Shown here one piece after another: positions 1 to 8,608 of a stretch of 64,000 bases of DNA. Source of the DNA: an uncultured Eubacteriales bacterium (GTDB taxonomy: Bacteria > Bacillota > Clostridia > Oscillospirales > Acutalibacteraceae); NCBI GenBank assembly GCA_900314355.1, contig OMUY01000016.1, forward strand, positions 62,001 to 126,000. Direction: 5' to 3'. Within the stretch, counting starts at the first letter, position 1. Every line of letters starts with the position of its first letter. Below the pieces are notes generated by a model. That model did not search any database and was not told the origin of the DNA. It saw nothing but the letters and a program-made list of their open reading frames with translations. Made by a program: the position numbers and the translations under genes.

Positions 1-1135
1 CGATTGCGTTTGCGATGACTTTTACCTGATGGTTCTGCTGTAAAGTTTCTCTTGAAAGATTTAAGGAAAGGTCAGATGAATCTACGAGTCCTCTGACGAA
101 GCTGAAATAATCAGGCAGCATTTCCTTGCACTTATCCATAATCAGGACGCCGTTGGAATAAAGCTGAAGACCTTTTTCAAAATTCTTTGTGTAATAATCG
201 TACTGCGGATGAGACGGTATGAATAAAAGGGAATCGAACGTTGCCGCTATTCCTTCGGTTTTGAAGTGAATGGTTTTCAGAGGATTTTCGTAATCGTAGA
301 ATTTCTCGTGATAAAAATTGTTGTAATCTTCGTCGGTCAGTTCGTTTTTGTTTTTCCTCCAAATGGGAACCATGGAGTTTATCGTCTCTTCTTCGACTAC
401 TGTCTTGTATTCGGGCTCTTTGTCTTTGCTTTCGTCGGAATTTTCGCTCTCCTGTTTTTCTTCATCCGATTTTTCATCCTTTTCAACGGGTACTTGTTTT
501 TCAACATCCATTTTAATCGGGAAAGAAATGTAGTCAGAATATTTCCTGATTATATTTTCGATTCTGTAAGTTTCAAGGTAATCAGAATATTTGTCTGTCT
601 CCGTATCTTCTTTTAAATAAAGAGTGATAACTGTGCCGCATGAGTCTTTTTCCGCCGGCTCTACAGTATATCCGTCGGCGCCTTCCGACGTCCATAAGTT
701 CGCCTCATCCGAACCGTAAGCTTTTGACAGAACGGTTACTTTGTCCGCAACCATAAACGCGGAATAGAATCCCACGCCGAACTGTCCTATTATCTCCATC
801 TCGTTTTTCTGTTGGTCTTCGCCGTTTTTGAAATCATAAGAACCCGATTTCGCTATTGTTCCGAGGTCTTTTTCAAGCTCTTCGGCAGTCATTCCTATTC
901 CGTTATCGGTGATTTTTATAGTTCTTTTTTCCTTGTCAAGGTCTATCTTGATAAAGAAATCTTCCTTGTTCATTCCGACATTCTGGTCGGTCAGCGATTT
1001 AAAATAAAGCTTGTCTATCGCGTCCGACGCGTTTGAAATAAGTTCTCTCAAAAATATATCCTTGTTTGTGTAGACGGAATCAATCATCATATCGAGAAGT
1101 TTTTTTGACTCGGCTTTGAATTGTTTCTTTCTCAT
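1..1135 (-). CDS. htpG: Molecular chaperone HtpG (Hsp90), 5' part; runs off the window
   Basis: About 378 N-terminal codons are present; the rest lies to the left of position 1, so the gene is cut by the window edge and not necessarily broken. HtpG is a cytosolic ATP-dependent chaperone of the GHKL ATPase superfamily. Seen: NASDAIDKL (ATP-binding helix), DNGIGMT (Mg/ATP loop), and [17 protein letters not shown] (lid glycine motif). A highly acidic linker ([12 protein letters not shown]...) separates the N-terminal from the middle domain and is longer than in E. coli HtpG. The start ATG is 1135-1133 on the minus strand, beginning [10 protein letters not shown], typical for the family. It sits directly downstream of a perfect CIRCE operator, which implies control by HrcA. 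Family assignment is certain. Confidence 0.97.
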   Translation of the reverse strand, partial: MRKKQFKAESKKLLDMMIDSVYTNKDIFLRELISNASDAIDKLYFKSLTDQNVGMNKEDFFIKIDLDKEKRTIKITDNGIGMTAEELEKDLGTIAKSGSYDFKNGEDQQKNEMEIIGQFGVGFYSAFMVADKVTVLSKAYGSDEANLWTSEGADGYTVEPAEKDSCGTVITLYLKEDTETDKYSDYLETYRIENIIRKYSDYISFPIKMDVEKQVPVEKDEKSDEEKQESENSDESKDKEPEYKTVVEEETINSMVPIWRKNKNELTDEDYNNFYHEKFYDYENPLKTIHFKTEGIAATFDSLLFIPSHPQYDYYTKNFEKGLQLYSNGVLIMDKCKEMLPDYFSFVRGLVDSSDLSLNLSRETLQQNHQVKVIANAI

Positions 1136-1163
1136 TTTATATTTTATCTCCGATTGTATTTAT

Positions 1164-1190
1164 TTAGCACTCAATAAGTATGAGTGCTAA
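1164..1190 (-). promoter_or_regulatory. CIRCE operator (HrcA binding site) of htpG
   Basis: The sequence is TTAGCACTC-N9-GAGTGCTAA with the N9 spacer AATAAGTAT, an exact match to the CIRCE consensus. It lies between the htpG promoter (-10 at 1196-1201) and the start codon. HrcA normally represses groESL and dnaK through this element; here it implies that htpG belongs to the HrcA regulon. Confidence 0.97.
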
Positions 1191-1195
1191 AATAT

Positions 1196-1223
1196 ATTAT
1201 AGTTGTCGGTCAAAAAAAGTCAA
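1196..1223 (-). promoter_or_regulatory. htpG promoter (sigma-A type)
   Basis: Read on the minus strand: -35 TTGACT (1223-1218), 16-bp spacer, -10 TATAAT (1201-1196). The expected start of transcription falls at the upstream edge of the CIRCE element, so bound HrcA would block initiation. Confidence 0.85.
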
Positions 1224-1243
1224 TATTAAAATCATAAAATAAA

Positions 1244-1285
1244 AAAATTTTTCCCGGCAGAAAAATTTATACCGGGAAAAATTTT
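1244..1285. terminator. Rho-independent terminator after the epimerase gene
   Basis: Perfect inverted repeat AAAATTTTTCCCGG / CCGGGAAAAATTTT (1244-1257 and 1272-1285) with a 14-nt loop and A/T runs on both sides. It begins 6 nt past the stop of the minus-strand epimerase gene and precedes the htpG promoter, insulating the two genes. Confidence 0.88.
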
Positions 1286-1290
1286 ATTTA

Positions 1291-2358
1291 TCAATATCTC
1301 AAACTGTTGTAAATCTTTGCGGCGAAATCTATCATCTTGTCGTGAAGAACAGTCGGCTCCTTCGGTTTTTCGTTTTCTTCTATCCATTTAACCATGGCGA
1401 AAAGCGAATCTTCCGGCTTCATCGGGTTGTAGTCTAAATCTCTGCGCGCTTTTTCTATTGAGAAGTTTCCGTTTTCGTCAAGCTTTCTTACGGCGTAAGG
1501 CGTGAGCAGCGGTTTCGATTTTTTATTTTTTTTGTAATACTGGTCAAGAATTACGGCGATGTTTTCAATCATGCCTTTTGAAATAATTATCGCGGGCGGC
1601 TTTCTGTTTTTTATCTCCGCCAAAACGTTAATAAACTGATTTATTGTGTAATAATATCCGCCAAGAATATACCATTCTCCGGGTCTGCCGTTGTCAATAG
1701 CCATTCTTGTCGCATGGGCTATATCTCTGACGTCTACGAAATTGTATCCTCCGAAATCCATTCCGACGTTGAACTGTCCCTTTAAATACATTCTGACCAT
1801 TACGCCTATGGCGGACACTTTGTAGTCGTATGGACCTGTACATGCCGTCGGCTGAAGACATACCGTTTCAAGACCGTTGTTGCCGTTATTCGCGATTACG
1901 AGATTTGTGGCGAGAGCTTTCGTTTTGGCGTAGTCGCCGTCAAGTAAAGTGGCGTTGAACTCTGTGTTTTCGTCCATAAGCTCGTTTCCGGGCAGAGCTT
2001 TGTAAACGTCGCATGATGAAAAATATATAAGTCTTTTTACATTTTTTTTCAGACAAGCTTTTACAACGTTTTCCGTTCCGAGATAGTTAATTTTGTAGCA
2101 GGAGTCGTAGTCCGTGTTCATTATGTCTATTTTGCCCGCGGAGTGAATTACGACGTCTATTCCGTCTAATGCGTTTTCAAGAGTTTCGTAATCTGTGATG
2201 TCGCCCAATATTTTGCGGCATTTTATTCCTTTGAACATTCTTGATTCTTTTCTTATGAAAATGGTGACGTCCTCTCCGGCGTCAACAAGATCTTTTAATA
2301 CAGCGTAACCGACGTGGCCTGTCGCGCCTGTCAGAAGAATTTTTCTTTTCTCCTTCAT
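1291..2358 (-). CDS. NAD(P)-dependent epimerase/dehydratase family protein (extended SDR)
   Basis: A 355-residue cytosolic enzyme of the extended short-chain dehydrogenase family, close in type to dihydroflavonol-4-reductase-like and 3-beta-HSD-like proteins. The N-terminal Rossmann motif is TGATGHVGYAV (TGxxGxxG, residues about 10-20), followed by DITDYETL (adenine-binding Asp) and the active-site YAKTK (YxxxK). The substrate cannot be read from the sequence; it may act on nucleotide sugars, steroids or other hydroxy/keto compounds. It starts just downstream of AAGGAGAAAAAT, a good ribosome site, and lies 30 nt after the glycerate kinase gene, so the two are probably co-transcribed. Confidence 0.88.
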   Translation of the reverse strand: MKEKRKILLTGATGHVGYAVLKDLVDAGEDVTIFIRKESRMFKGIKCRKILGDITDYETLENALDGIDVVIHSAGKIDIMNTDYDSCYKINYLGTENVVKACLKKNVKRLIYFSSCDVYKALPGNELMDENTEFNATLLDGDYAKTKALATNLVIANNGNNGLETVCLQPTACTGPYDYKVSAIGVMVRMYLKGQFNVGMDFGGYNFVDVRDIAHATRMAIDNGRPGEWYILGGYYYTINQFINVLAEIKNRKPPAIIISKGMIENIAVILDQYYKKNKKSKPLLTPYAVRKLDENGNFSIEKARRDLDYNPMKPEDSLFAMVKWIEENEKPKEPTVLHDKMIDFAAKIYNSLRY

Positions 2359-2387
2359 ATTTTTCTCCTTTAACCAATATTGTTATC

Positions 2388-3605
2388 TTATGTCAAAACA
2401 ATTATTATATCGTTTACGTTTGTGCCGGTAGCTCCGGTGAAAATAAGTCCGCCGCATTTTTTGAAAGCGTTATATGAATCGTTGTTTTCAATATAACTGC
2501 CGATGTCTCCGATTTCATCGGCAGTCTGTCCGTCGGCTACTGCTCCGGCGGCGTCGGTCGGTCCGTCTGTTCCGTCCGACCCGGCCGATAATACGGTTAT
2601 TTCTTTTCCTCTTATTATTTCGGCGGCGGCGAGACAAAGCTCCTGAGCTCTGCCGCCTTTTCCTTTTCCTCTGACGGTTACCGTCGTCTCTCCGCCGTAA
2701 ATAAGGCATCTGTTTTTCGGGAGAGATAAAGCTTTTTCGGCAATTAAAATCCCTTTGTCTGCGGCCTCTCCCGTTATACTGTCTGTGACTATTTCAGTTT
2801 TGTAGCCTGATTTTTCGGCTTCAAAAGCCGCGCTTTCGCACAGATTTTTTACAGAGCCTACTGTTTTGTAATAAACTTTTTTGTTCTTCGGTTTTTTTTC
2901 GGAAAAAAGCAGATTGTTTATTTTTCCGCCGAAATCGAGATTGTATTCTCTCATGCGGTTTTTAAGCTCGTCATCTGTCGTCATATCGGGAAAACACGGA
3001 CCCGATGCGATTACGTCGGGTCTGTCGCCAAGAACGTCGGACAGAGCGAGACAGAAAATTTCGGCTTTTGTCCTCTCAGCGAATTTTCCGCCTTTTACGT
3101 TTGAGAGCCTTTTCCTCACGGCGTTTAAAACGTCTATGGGACAGCCTGACTTCAGACAGATTTCATTTACTTTTTTCAGCTCGCCCAATGTGATTTTGGG
3201 ATCTTCAAAAAGCGCAGACCCTCCGCCGGATACGAGAAAAATCAGGCAGTCCGATTTTGTCAGAGCGTCTGTTTTCAGCAGAGCTTTTCTCGAATTTATC
3301 ACGTCGTTTTCATCTGGAACCGGATGAGCGCCCTCCAAAACATCAACAGGATACGGCAGTTTTTCTCCGTATCCGTATTTTGTCAAAGCGAAGCCGAATT
3401 TAATCGAATCCGTAAAAACGCCGCACGCTGCCTTCGCCATGGGACAAGCCGCTTTTCCTACAGCCAATACTGCCGGGTTTTTTATTTTTCCGTCTTTTTT
3501 GAGTTTATAAAGCTCCTCATAAGTCCTTTCGTAGGGGGAACAGCTTTTTACAGCGTACGAGAAAATTTTTTCCGCATCGGCGCGTCTTTCGGAAGCGGTT
3601 TTCAT
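2388..3605 (-). CDS. Glycerate 2-kinase (MOFRL/GK-II family)
   Basis: A 405-residue protein of the glycerate kinase type II / hydroxypyruvate reductase-like family, with the N-terminal DUF4147 fold and the C-terminal MOFRL domain. Family landmarks: VGKAACPMA near residue 50, LVSGGGSALFEDP near 125, LSDVLGDRPDVIASGP near 190, and YGGETTVTVRGKGKGGRAQE and LSAGSDGTDGPTDAAGA in the MOFRL part. GK-II enzymes phosphorylate D-glycerate to 2-phosphoglycerate with ATP. Older annotations call such proteins hydroxypyruvate reductase, which is less likely to be the biochemical role. The gene overlaps the end of the preceding metallophosphoesterase gene by 4 nt, implying translational coupling. Confidence 0.9.
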   Translation of the reverse strand: MKTASERRADAEKIFSYAVKSCSPYERTYEELYKLKKDGKIKNPAVLAVGKAACPMAKAACGVFTDSIKFGFALTKYGYGEKLPYPVDVLEGAHPVPDENDVINSRKALLKTDALTKSDCLIFLVSGGGSALFEDPKITLGELKKVNEICLKSGCPIDVLNAVRKRLSNVKGGKFAERTKAEIFCLALSDVLGDRPDVIASGPCFPDMTTDDELKNRMREYNLDFGGKINNLLFSEKKPKNKKVYYKTVGSVKNLCESAAFEAEKSGYKTEIVTDSITGEAADKGILIAEKALSLPKNRCLIYGGETTVTVRGKGKGGRAQELCLAAAEIIRGKEITVLSAGSDGTDGPTDAAGAVADGQTADEIGDIGSYIENNDSYNAFKKCGGLIFTGATGTNVNDIIIVLT

Positions 3606-5020
3606 TTAAGTAAGATTTCGCTGTGAATATTATCCGGTTCCGACGGGATGAGAAGCTCTTTTACAAGACCTTTTATCTCTTCTATGGCATCTTCCAAATT
3701 TTTCTTCTTTTCTTTTTTTATAGGAGTATTTTTTAAAAGCTTTGGCACGGCGTCCACAACGTTCATCGAAATTACGTAAACCGGATCGGTAACGCCTTTC
3801 GATTTAGGAAGTCCGTCGAAAATGCCCATGAATACATCTATTATTTTATTCAGAAGATTTTCGTTGTATATTTTTTCGTAATTGTACTTGTCTATTGTGC
3901 CGCCGTTCCAGAAAGTGAGCGCGTTTATAAGCTTTGCCGCCTGTCCGACAGTGAGATTGATAAGTCTGTTTGCAAACGGATGAAGAAGAGTGTAGATTAT
4001 TTGGCACGTGCTGTCGGGCAGACCGTAGCCGGACAGAATTTTTATGAAAGCTTTTTCGTCGTCTCTCGCCGCCTCAAACATCTTTCTGATAAGACCGTCA
4101 AGATGATCTCTGAGAAAATCCTGGGAAAGCTCGACGCCGTTGTAATTGAATTTTTCCAAAAATTCAACGTCAGCTTTGCATTTTTCATCCTCGAACGTCA
4201 GCCAAAGTATAGGAGCCGGGTAGCCTGTGAGGGAGCCTACGTTTATCTGTGTCATTTTGTTCCCGTTTTTAGCCGTGTAAACCTGTGTTCTCTGAAAATG
4301 AGAATGACCTGCTATAAGTATGTCAACGCCGGCCTCGGCAAGCATTTCGGCTTTTTCCTCGTGGTCGCCTATTAACATTCCTTTTGTCACTAATGTGGTC
4401 ACAGTCGGCAAAACGAGGTGGTGCTCCGCAAGTATAACAGTCCTTCCTTCGGATTTTGCTTCTCTGACGGTGTCGAGTATCCATTTGAGATGTTCGTCGT
4501 CGTATCCCGCTCTGCCTTTGCCGTCCTTGTCGTCGTTTAATCCGATGAAAGTTATTTTATCGTTTAATTTAATAGCGTATGAGCATGCGCCTATTTCGTT
4601 GATGTGAGTCGAATAAGCTCTGTTTTCGCCGTATGGCTTGTAAAGCTGTCTCAATTCCGCTGGATTATATGTCGGAATCCCTGTAATATCAAATTCTCCG
4701 ACGAATTTTCTCGCATTTCCGTCGCAGCACCAGTCGTGCGTCGCGAATATTACGTTTGTCGGTTTCTTTTCGTCGAGAACTTTAAGCTTTTCAATAAATT
4801 CGTCATGACTGACTTTTTCGCCGTCGTTAGACATATCGCCGGCAATTATTACGGAATCGCAGTCCGAAGAAGATATTTTGTCAAAAGCCGCCTGAGTTAT
4901 CGCTCCGGACTCTCTTAAGCATCTTTGGTCGCCGTTGTACCTTATGTCGAACGCCGGACCGCTGACGCCGAGTGTTTCGGAATAATAATGAATATCTGAT
5001 ACTACCGCTATCTTATACAT
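3602..5020 (-). CDS. Calcineurin-like metallophosphoesterase with C-terminal extension
   Basis: A 472-residue metallophosphoesterase, first gene of a three-gene minus-strand operon with glycerate kinase and the epimerase. Metal-site motifs: VVSDIHY (DxH, residues 8-12), IAGDMSND (GDxxxD), AEHH and AGHSHFQ (GHxH). The usual GNHD motif is replaced by ATHDW, which removes the metal-bridging Asn; activity could be altered. The second half (about 290-472) is alpha-helical, carries no recognised domain, and contains a Lys/Glu-rich stretch near the end. No signal peptide is visible, so a cytosolic phosphodiesterase or phosphatase of unknown substrate is likely. Confidence 0.85.
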   Translation of the reverse strand: MYKIAVVSDIHYYSETLGVSGPAFDIRYNGDQRCLRESGAITQAAFDKISSSDCDSVIIAGDMSNDGEKVSHDEFIEKLKVLDEKKPTNVIFATHDWCCDGNARKFVGEFDITGIPTYNPAELRQLYKPYGENRAYSTHINEIGACSYAIKLNDKITFIGLNDDKDGKGRAGYDDEHLKWILDTVREAKSEGRTVILAEHHLVLPTVTTLVTKGMLIGDHEEKAEMLAEAGVDILIAGHSHFQRTQVYTAKNGNKMTQINVGSLTGYPAPILWLTFEDEKCKADVEFLEKFNYNGVELSQDFLRDHLDGLIRKMFEAARDDEKAFIKILSGYGLPDSTCQIIYTLLHPFANRLINLTVGQAAKLINALTFWNGGTIDKYNYEKIYNENLLNKIIDVFMGIFDGLPKSKGVTDPVYVISMNVVDAVPKLLKNTPIKKEKKKNLEDAIEEIKGLVKELLIPSEPDNIHSEILLK

Positions 5021-5404
5021 TTTCGAATATTACCTCATCTATCCTTTGATAACAATATAAATGTCTGTCATATTTTCGCTATTATAACATAAATGAATTA
5101 AATGTTTGTGGTAAAGCTATTGAAAAAATATTAATAATGTTTGAATATTATTAATCTTTTATAATGATTGCGTAATATTTTGCCGTCGGTTTGGCTATTT
5201 TTTACATAATATATTGTATTAATTGTTTAGTTTAAACTAATTTAAACTTTTTCGGATTGTTTTGACCGCTGCAATGAGCGCAAACTATTGTTTGATAAAA
5301 TAAAATAAATTGACAAGAGAACAAAGATTTAATATAATTGATTAAATAAATCTGCAGAAAAATCATTGAATTTATCTTATTTCAGGAAAGGATAGAATAA
5401 TTTT
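5021..5404. other. Divergent intergenic region, AT-rich
   Basis: No gene is seen. On the plus side it holds the promoter of the CorC/HlyC gene (5310-5338). On the minus side there is an extended -10, TGTTATAAT (-10 hexamer at 5091-5096), suitable for the metallophosphoesterase operon, without a convincing -35. The 10-bp palindrome AGTTTAAACT at 5229-5238 has no assigned role. Confidence 0.6.
5310..5338 (+). promoter_or_regulatory. Promoter of the CorC/HlyC-pdxY-trmL operon
   Basis: TTGACA (5310-5315), 17-bp spacer, TATAAT (5333-5338): full consensus match. This predicts a 5' untranslated region of about 60 nt ending in the ribosome site AGGAAAGGAT before the start at 5405. Confidence 0.9.
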
Positions 5405-6871
5405 ATGGACCCTGACCTAACGGTCGCGCCTCTTCAAGCCCTGCTTTCAAAGACAACGCCGACGGCGGGAAATATAGTACTCAGGATAGTAATTCTTTTT
5501 GCTCTTATTTTCATTAACGGATTTTTTTCCATGAGCGAAATCGCGGTTCTCTCACTTAACGACTCCAAAATCGATAAGATGGCGGAAGACGGAGACAAGC
5601 GAGCCAAAAACGTTCAGAAACTCAATAAGAACACGTCGGACTTTCTTTCCGCGATTCAAATCGGCGTGACTCTCGCGGGATTTCTTTCATCGGCAGTTGC
5701 ATCTGACGCCTTTGCTCCGATGCTTGCTAATGCGCTTCATCCTCATATCAAAATTTCTTTGGACGCGCTGACTACCATCTCGATGATATTGATTACTCTT
5801 GTAACGTCGTATTTTTCTCTTGTTCTCGGAGAACTGGTTCCGAAAAAAATAGCTCTTCAAAAAGGAGAAAAGGTATCATTCATCATTGCCGGATTTCTCA
5901 ACGGCTTCATGAAAATATTAAAGCCTTTTATCAGGCTTCTGTCCCATTCCACTAACGGAGTATGCAGAATAATCGGTCTTGATCCCAACGCAGATGAGGA
6001 AAACGTTACCGAGGACGAGATTAGAATGATGGTCGAGACAGGCGAGGAAAACGGAGTAATAGAAAACACTCAGGCGGAGATGATCAACAATATCTTTGAA
6101 TTTGACGACATCGACGCGGGAGACGTCATGACGCACAGAGTCGATATGACGGCGGTGGAGAACACGGATTCAATTTCGGACGTAATAAACGTCGCGATAA
6201 GCTCCGGAAAATCAAGAATACCCGTCTATGAGGAAGACCCGGACAACATAATAGGAATAGTTTATGTTAAAGACCTTTTAAAATACGTAGGCAGGGATAC
6301 AAAAATAAATGACAGCATATCGTCTGTCATGAGAGAGGCTTTCTTTGTCCCCGAAACAATAGACTGCGTTGAGCTTTTCAGACAGATGAACGAAAAGCAT
6401 GTTCAAATGGCCGTGGTAGTCGATGAATACGGCGGAACCGCCGGTATTGTCACCATTGAGGACATTATGGAGTCAATAGTGGGCGACATAAAAGACGAAT
6501 ACGACAAGGAAAGCGACGAAATAGTCAAAACGCAGGATAACGTATTTGTCGTTGACGGCGATACGGCTATTGATGAAATCGACGATTTGACGGGCAAAAA
6601 ACTGCCTGACGGCGATTATGATACAGTCGCCGGATTTATTTTATCAGAGCTTGGCTATCTTCCGGTGAACGGCAATAAGGACGAAGTGAAATTTGAAAAT
6701 ATTAAATTCACCGTACTCGAGGTCAATGAAAGAAGAATAGAAAAAGTAAGAATTGAAATACTTCCCGAGGAAGATAAGAAAGAAGCGGAAGAAAAAAATT
6801 CCGTCAACGATAAAAAGGAAAGAGAATCAAGAAAAGAGAGCAAAAAGAAAAACTCCGACGATGATGAATAA
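5405..6871 (+). CDS. Hemolysin-family membrane protein (CNNM DUF21, CBS pair, CorC_HlyC)
   Basis: A 488-residue integral membrane protein of the HlyC/CorC (UPF0053, CNNM-like) family, linked to Mg2+/Co2+ efflux or resistance rather than true hemolysis. Order: DUF21/CNNM membrane domain with about four hydrophobic segments (residues 20-190, including FFSMSEIAVLSL and LGELVPKKIAL), two CBS domains (about 215-345, with VMTHRVDMTAV and VVDEYGGTAGIVTIEDIMES), and a C-terminal CorC_HlyC domain (about 360-450). A Lys/Glu-rich tail follows. The ribosome site AGGAAAGGAT is 12 nt before ATG. The last 11 nt overlap the kinase gene. Confidence 0.93.
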   Translation: MDPDLTVAPLQALLSKTTPTAGNIVLRIVILFALIFINGFFSMSEIAVLSLNDSKIDKMAEDGDKRAKNVQKLNKNTSDFLSAIQIGVTLAGFLSSAVASDAFAPMLANALHPHIKISLDALTTISMILITLVTSYFSLVLGELVPKKIALQKGEKVSFIIAGFLNGFMKILKPFIRLLSHSTNGVCRIIGLDPNADEENVTEDEIRMMVETGEENGVIENTQAEMINNIFEFDDIDAGDVMTHRVDMTAVENTDSISDVINVAISSGKSRIPVYEEDPDNIIGIVYVKDLLKYVGRDTKINDSISSVMREAFFVPETIDCVELFRQMNEKHVQMAVVVDEYGGTAGIVTIEDIMESIVGDIKDEYDKESDEIVKTQDNVFVVDGDTAIDEIDDLTGKKLPDGDYDTVAGFILSELGYLPVNGNKDEVKFENIKFTVLEVNERRIEKVRIEILPEEDKKEAEEKNSVNDKKERESRKESKKKNSDDDE

Positions 6872-7778
6872 TGAATTTTTTAAAAGCGGCGGTAAGAATT
6901 GCCGGCGGGAACTGTCGGCTGCGTGCCTTCATGATATTTCATGCCTCGGCAGATGTTCTCTTACGGCGGCTCTGCCCGTAATTTCGGCTGCCGGAATTTC
7001 GGTTGGCGTTCTGCCGACCGCTCTTCTTTCCACTCAGACCGGCGGTCTGAATCAGTACACATATCTCGATTTGACCGATGAGATGAAAAAGATAATGTCC
7101 CATTGGAAGAAGCTCGGCGTTACTTTTGACGCTGTTTATTCGGGTTTTCTCGGTTCGGCGGAGCAGATAGAAATTGTAGAAAATTTTCTTGAAAATTTCA
7201 TGCGTGACGGCGGAATTTATCTGTGCGATCCGGCTATGGCGGATAACGGAGAACTTTACAATACATTCGACGGCTCTTTTGTCGCTGAAATGTCAGAACT
7301 CGTGAAATTCGCTTCAGTCATCACGCCTAACGTTACCGAGGCTTTTTTTCTTCTCGGCAGGGAATATAAAAAAGGCCCCTACGACAAATCTTTCGCCGAC
7401 GAGCTTGTCTCAAGCCTTTCCGAAAAGTACAAAGTCAAGTATACGATGATTACAGGCGTTTCGCTTGAAGAGGAAAAAACGGGAGTAATCTGGAGAGATT
7501 ACGATACGAAGGAAATATCTTTCTTGTCTGCGGATAAAATCAAAGGTAATTTTTTCTCGACGGGCGACCTGTTCGCTTCGGCTTTGACCGGCGGGCTTTT
7601 GAGAGGGCTTGACCTGAATGACGCGGTCGAAATAAGCGAGAAATTTGTATCGTCTGCAATAAAAAATACGGTTAAAAACGGCGGAGATTCAAGATTCGGT
7701 CTTGATTTTGAACCTTGTCTTCAAGATTTTATCAATCAAATCGATTATTATTTAAGAAAAGAGAATAAAGATGAGTGA
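6861..7778 (+). CDS. pdxY: Pyridoxamine/pyridoxal kinase (PfkB-like)
   Basis: A 305-residue ribokinase-fold kinase that phosphorylates pyridoxal, pyridoxamine or pyridoxine at the 5' hydroxyl in PLP salvage. The N-terminal signature HDISCLGRCSLTAALPV is characteristic of PdxY/PdxK, and the catalytic region FFSTGDLFASALTGG carries the active-site Asp in the anion-hole GTGD-type motif, with Gly-Thr replaced by Ser-Thr. The chosen start is the ATG at 6861, overlapping the end of the CorC/HlyC gene. The frame stays open further upstream (to 6753), but that part is the shadow of the preceding gene. It overlaps trmL by 8 nt. Confidence 0.9.
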   Translation: MMNNEFFKSGGKNCRRELSAACLHDISCLGRCSLTAALPVISAAGISVGVLPTALLSTQTGGLNQYTYLDLTDEMKKIMSHWKKLGVTFDAVYSGFLGSAEQIEIVENFLENFMRDGGIYLCDPAMADNGELYNTFDGSFVAEMSELVKFASVITPNVTEAFFLLGREYKKGPYDKSFADELVSSLSEKYKVKYTMITGVSLEEEKTGVIWRDYDTKEISFLSADKIKGNFFSTGDLFASALTGGLLRGLDLNDAVEISEKFVSSAIKNTVKNGGDSRFGLDFEPCLQDFINQIDYYLRKENKDE

Positions 7779-8277
7779 ACTTAATGTAGTTCTCGTCGAA
7801 CCCGAAATACCCCAGAATACAGGCAATATCGCGAGGACATGCGCCGCGGTCGGCGCAAAGCTTCACATAGTCAAACCCATGGGTTTTGAGGCAGACGACA
7901 AGCATCTTAAAAGGGCGGGGCTTGACTACTGGTATCTTGTAGACATCGTTTATTATGAAAATCTAAACGAGTTTTTTGAAAAAAACAAAGACGGAAAATT
8001 TTTCTATTTTTCTACAAAGGGAAGAAAAATATTCTCCGACGAAAAATATCCCGATAATTCATTCATAGTTTTCGGCAAGGAGACAAAAGGTTTGCCGGAG
8101 GATCTTCTCCTAAAAAATCCCGATTCGACTGTCAGAATACCTATGAGGGATGAGACGAGAAGTCTTAATCTTTCAAATTCGGTCGCCGTAGGCGTATATG
8201 AAGTTTTGAGGCAGTGGGGATATCCCGATCTGAAAACAGAGGGAAAGCTTCATCATTTGTCATGGGACCAGCGATGA
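7771..8277 (+). CDS. trmL: tRNA (cytidine(34)-2'-O)-methyltransferase
   Basis: A 168-residue SPOUT-fold methyltransferase that modifies the ribose of the wobble base of tRNA-Leu isoacceptors using S-adenosylmethionine. Family motifs are intact: the N-terminal LVEPEIPQNTGNIARTCAA, then FGKETKGLPEDLL (motif 2) and IPMRDETRSLNLSNSVAV (motif 3, forming the trefoil-knot cofactor site). Length is normal for TrmL/CspR. It is the last gene of the CorC-pdxY-trmL unit and is translationally coupled to pdxY through an 8-nt overlap. Confidence 0.95.
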   Translation: MSELNVVLVEPEIPQNTGNIARTCAAVGAKLHIVKPMGFEADDKHLKRAGLDYWYLVDIVYYENLNEFFEKNKDGKFFYFSTKGRKIFSDEKYPDNSFIVFGKETKGLPEDLLLKNPDSTVRIPMRDETRSLNLSNSVAVGVYEVLRQWGYPDLKTEGKLHHLSWDQR

Positions 8278-8333
8278 TTGTTGCGACAATTTGGAATATT
8301 AAATAACTTTTTGTTTATTTTCGGTTCTGCTTA

Positions 8334-8362
8334 TTGCAAACGTCAAATTTAGATGATATAAT
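8334..8362 (+). promoter_or_regulatory. Promoter of the small-peptide gene cluster
   Basis: TTGCAA (8334-8339), 17-bp spacer, TATAAT (8357-8362) preceded by TGA (extended -10). Transcription is predicted to start near 8369, exactly where a short hairpin begins (arms TAAATTACC at 8370-8378 and GGTAAATTTA from 8385), which could stabilise the 5' end of the message. Confidence 0.8.
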
Positions 8363-8424
8363 CAAAATGTAAATTACCGGAAAAGGTAAATTTATATTAT
8401 TATTTTCGGAGAGGAGATTATCGC

Positions 8425-8568
8425 ATGGAAGAGACATCAACAAAGAAGGTATCGTTCTCTATTGACACTCTTATAGATTACGTGCAGAGGGCGATTAAGT
8501 TTTTGGATCAGCTGATTTCGGCTATCGGTGCGCTCATCAGGGGCGAGAAGGTTTCCGTTTCATTCTGA
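8425..8568 (+). CDS. Small amphipathic peptide A (47 aa), unknown function
   Basis: A short gene with a clear ribosome site (GGAGAGGAG, 8408-8416) and its own strong promoter. The product starts METETS-like with a charged N-terminus (MEETSTKKV), followed by one predicted amphipathic helix (about residues 12-38, IDTLIDYVQRAIKFLDQL then ISAIGALIRG) and ends in VSVSF. No domain is recognised and no signal peptide is present. It is the first of three small genes in tandem before a terminator. Its VSFS/VSVS ends resemble those of peptide C near 10.6 kb. A role as a membrane-active or membrane-associated peptide is inference from the helix pattern only. Confidence 0.75.
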   Translation: MEETSTKKVSFSIDTLIDYVQRAIKFLDQLISAIGALIRGEKVSVSF

Positions 8569-8608
8569 TAAATAAAAATTTCCGGTTCGGAAACGCGGAA
8601 ATTACAGA

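Noticed and set aside
266..616. Long plus-strand open frame across htpG
   Set aside because: It is the antisense shadow of htpG, with Phe-rich low-complexity translation and no ribosome site.
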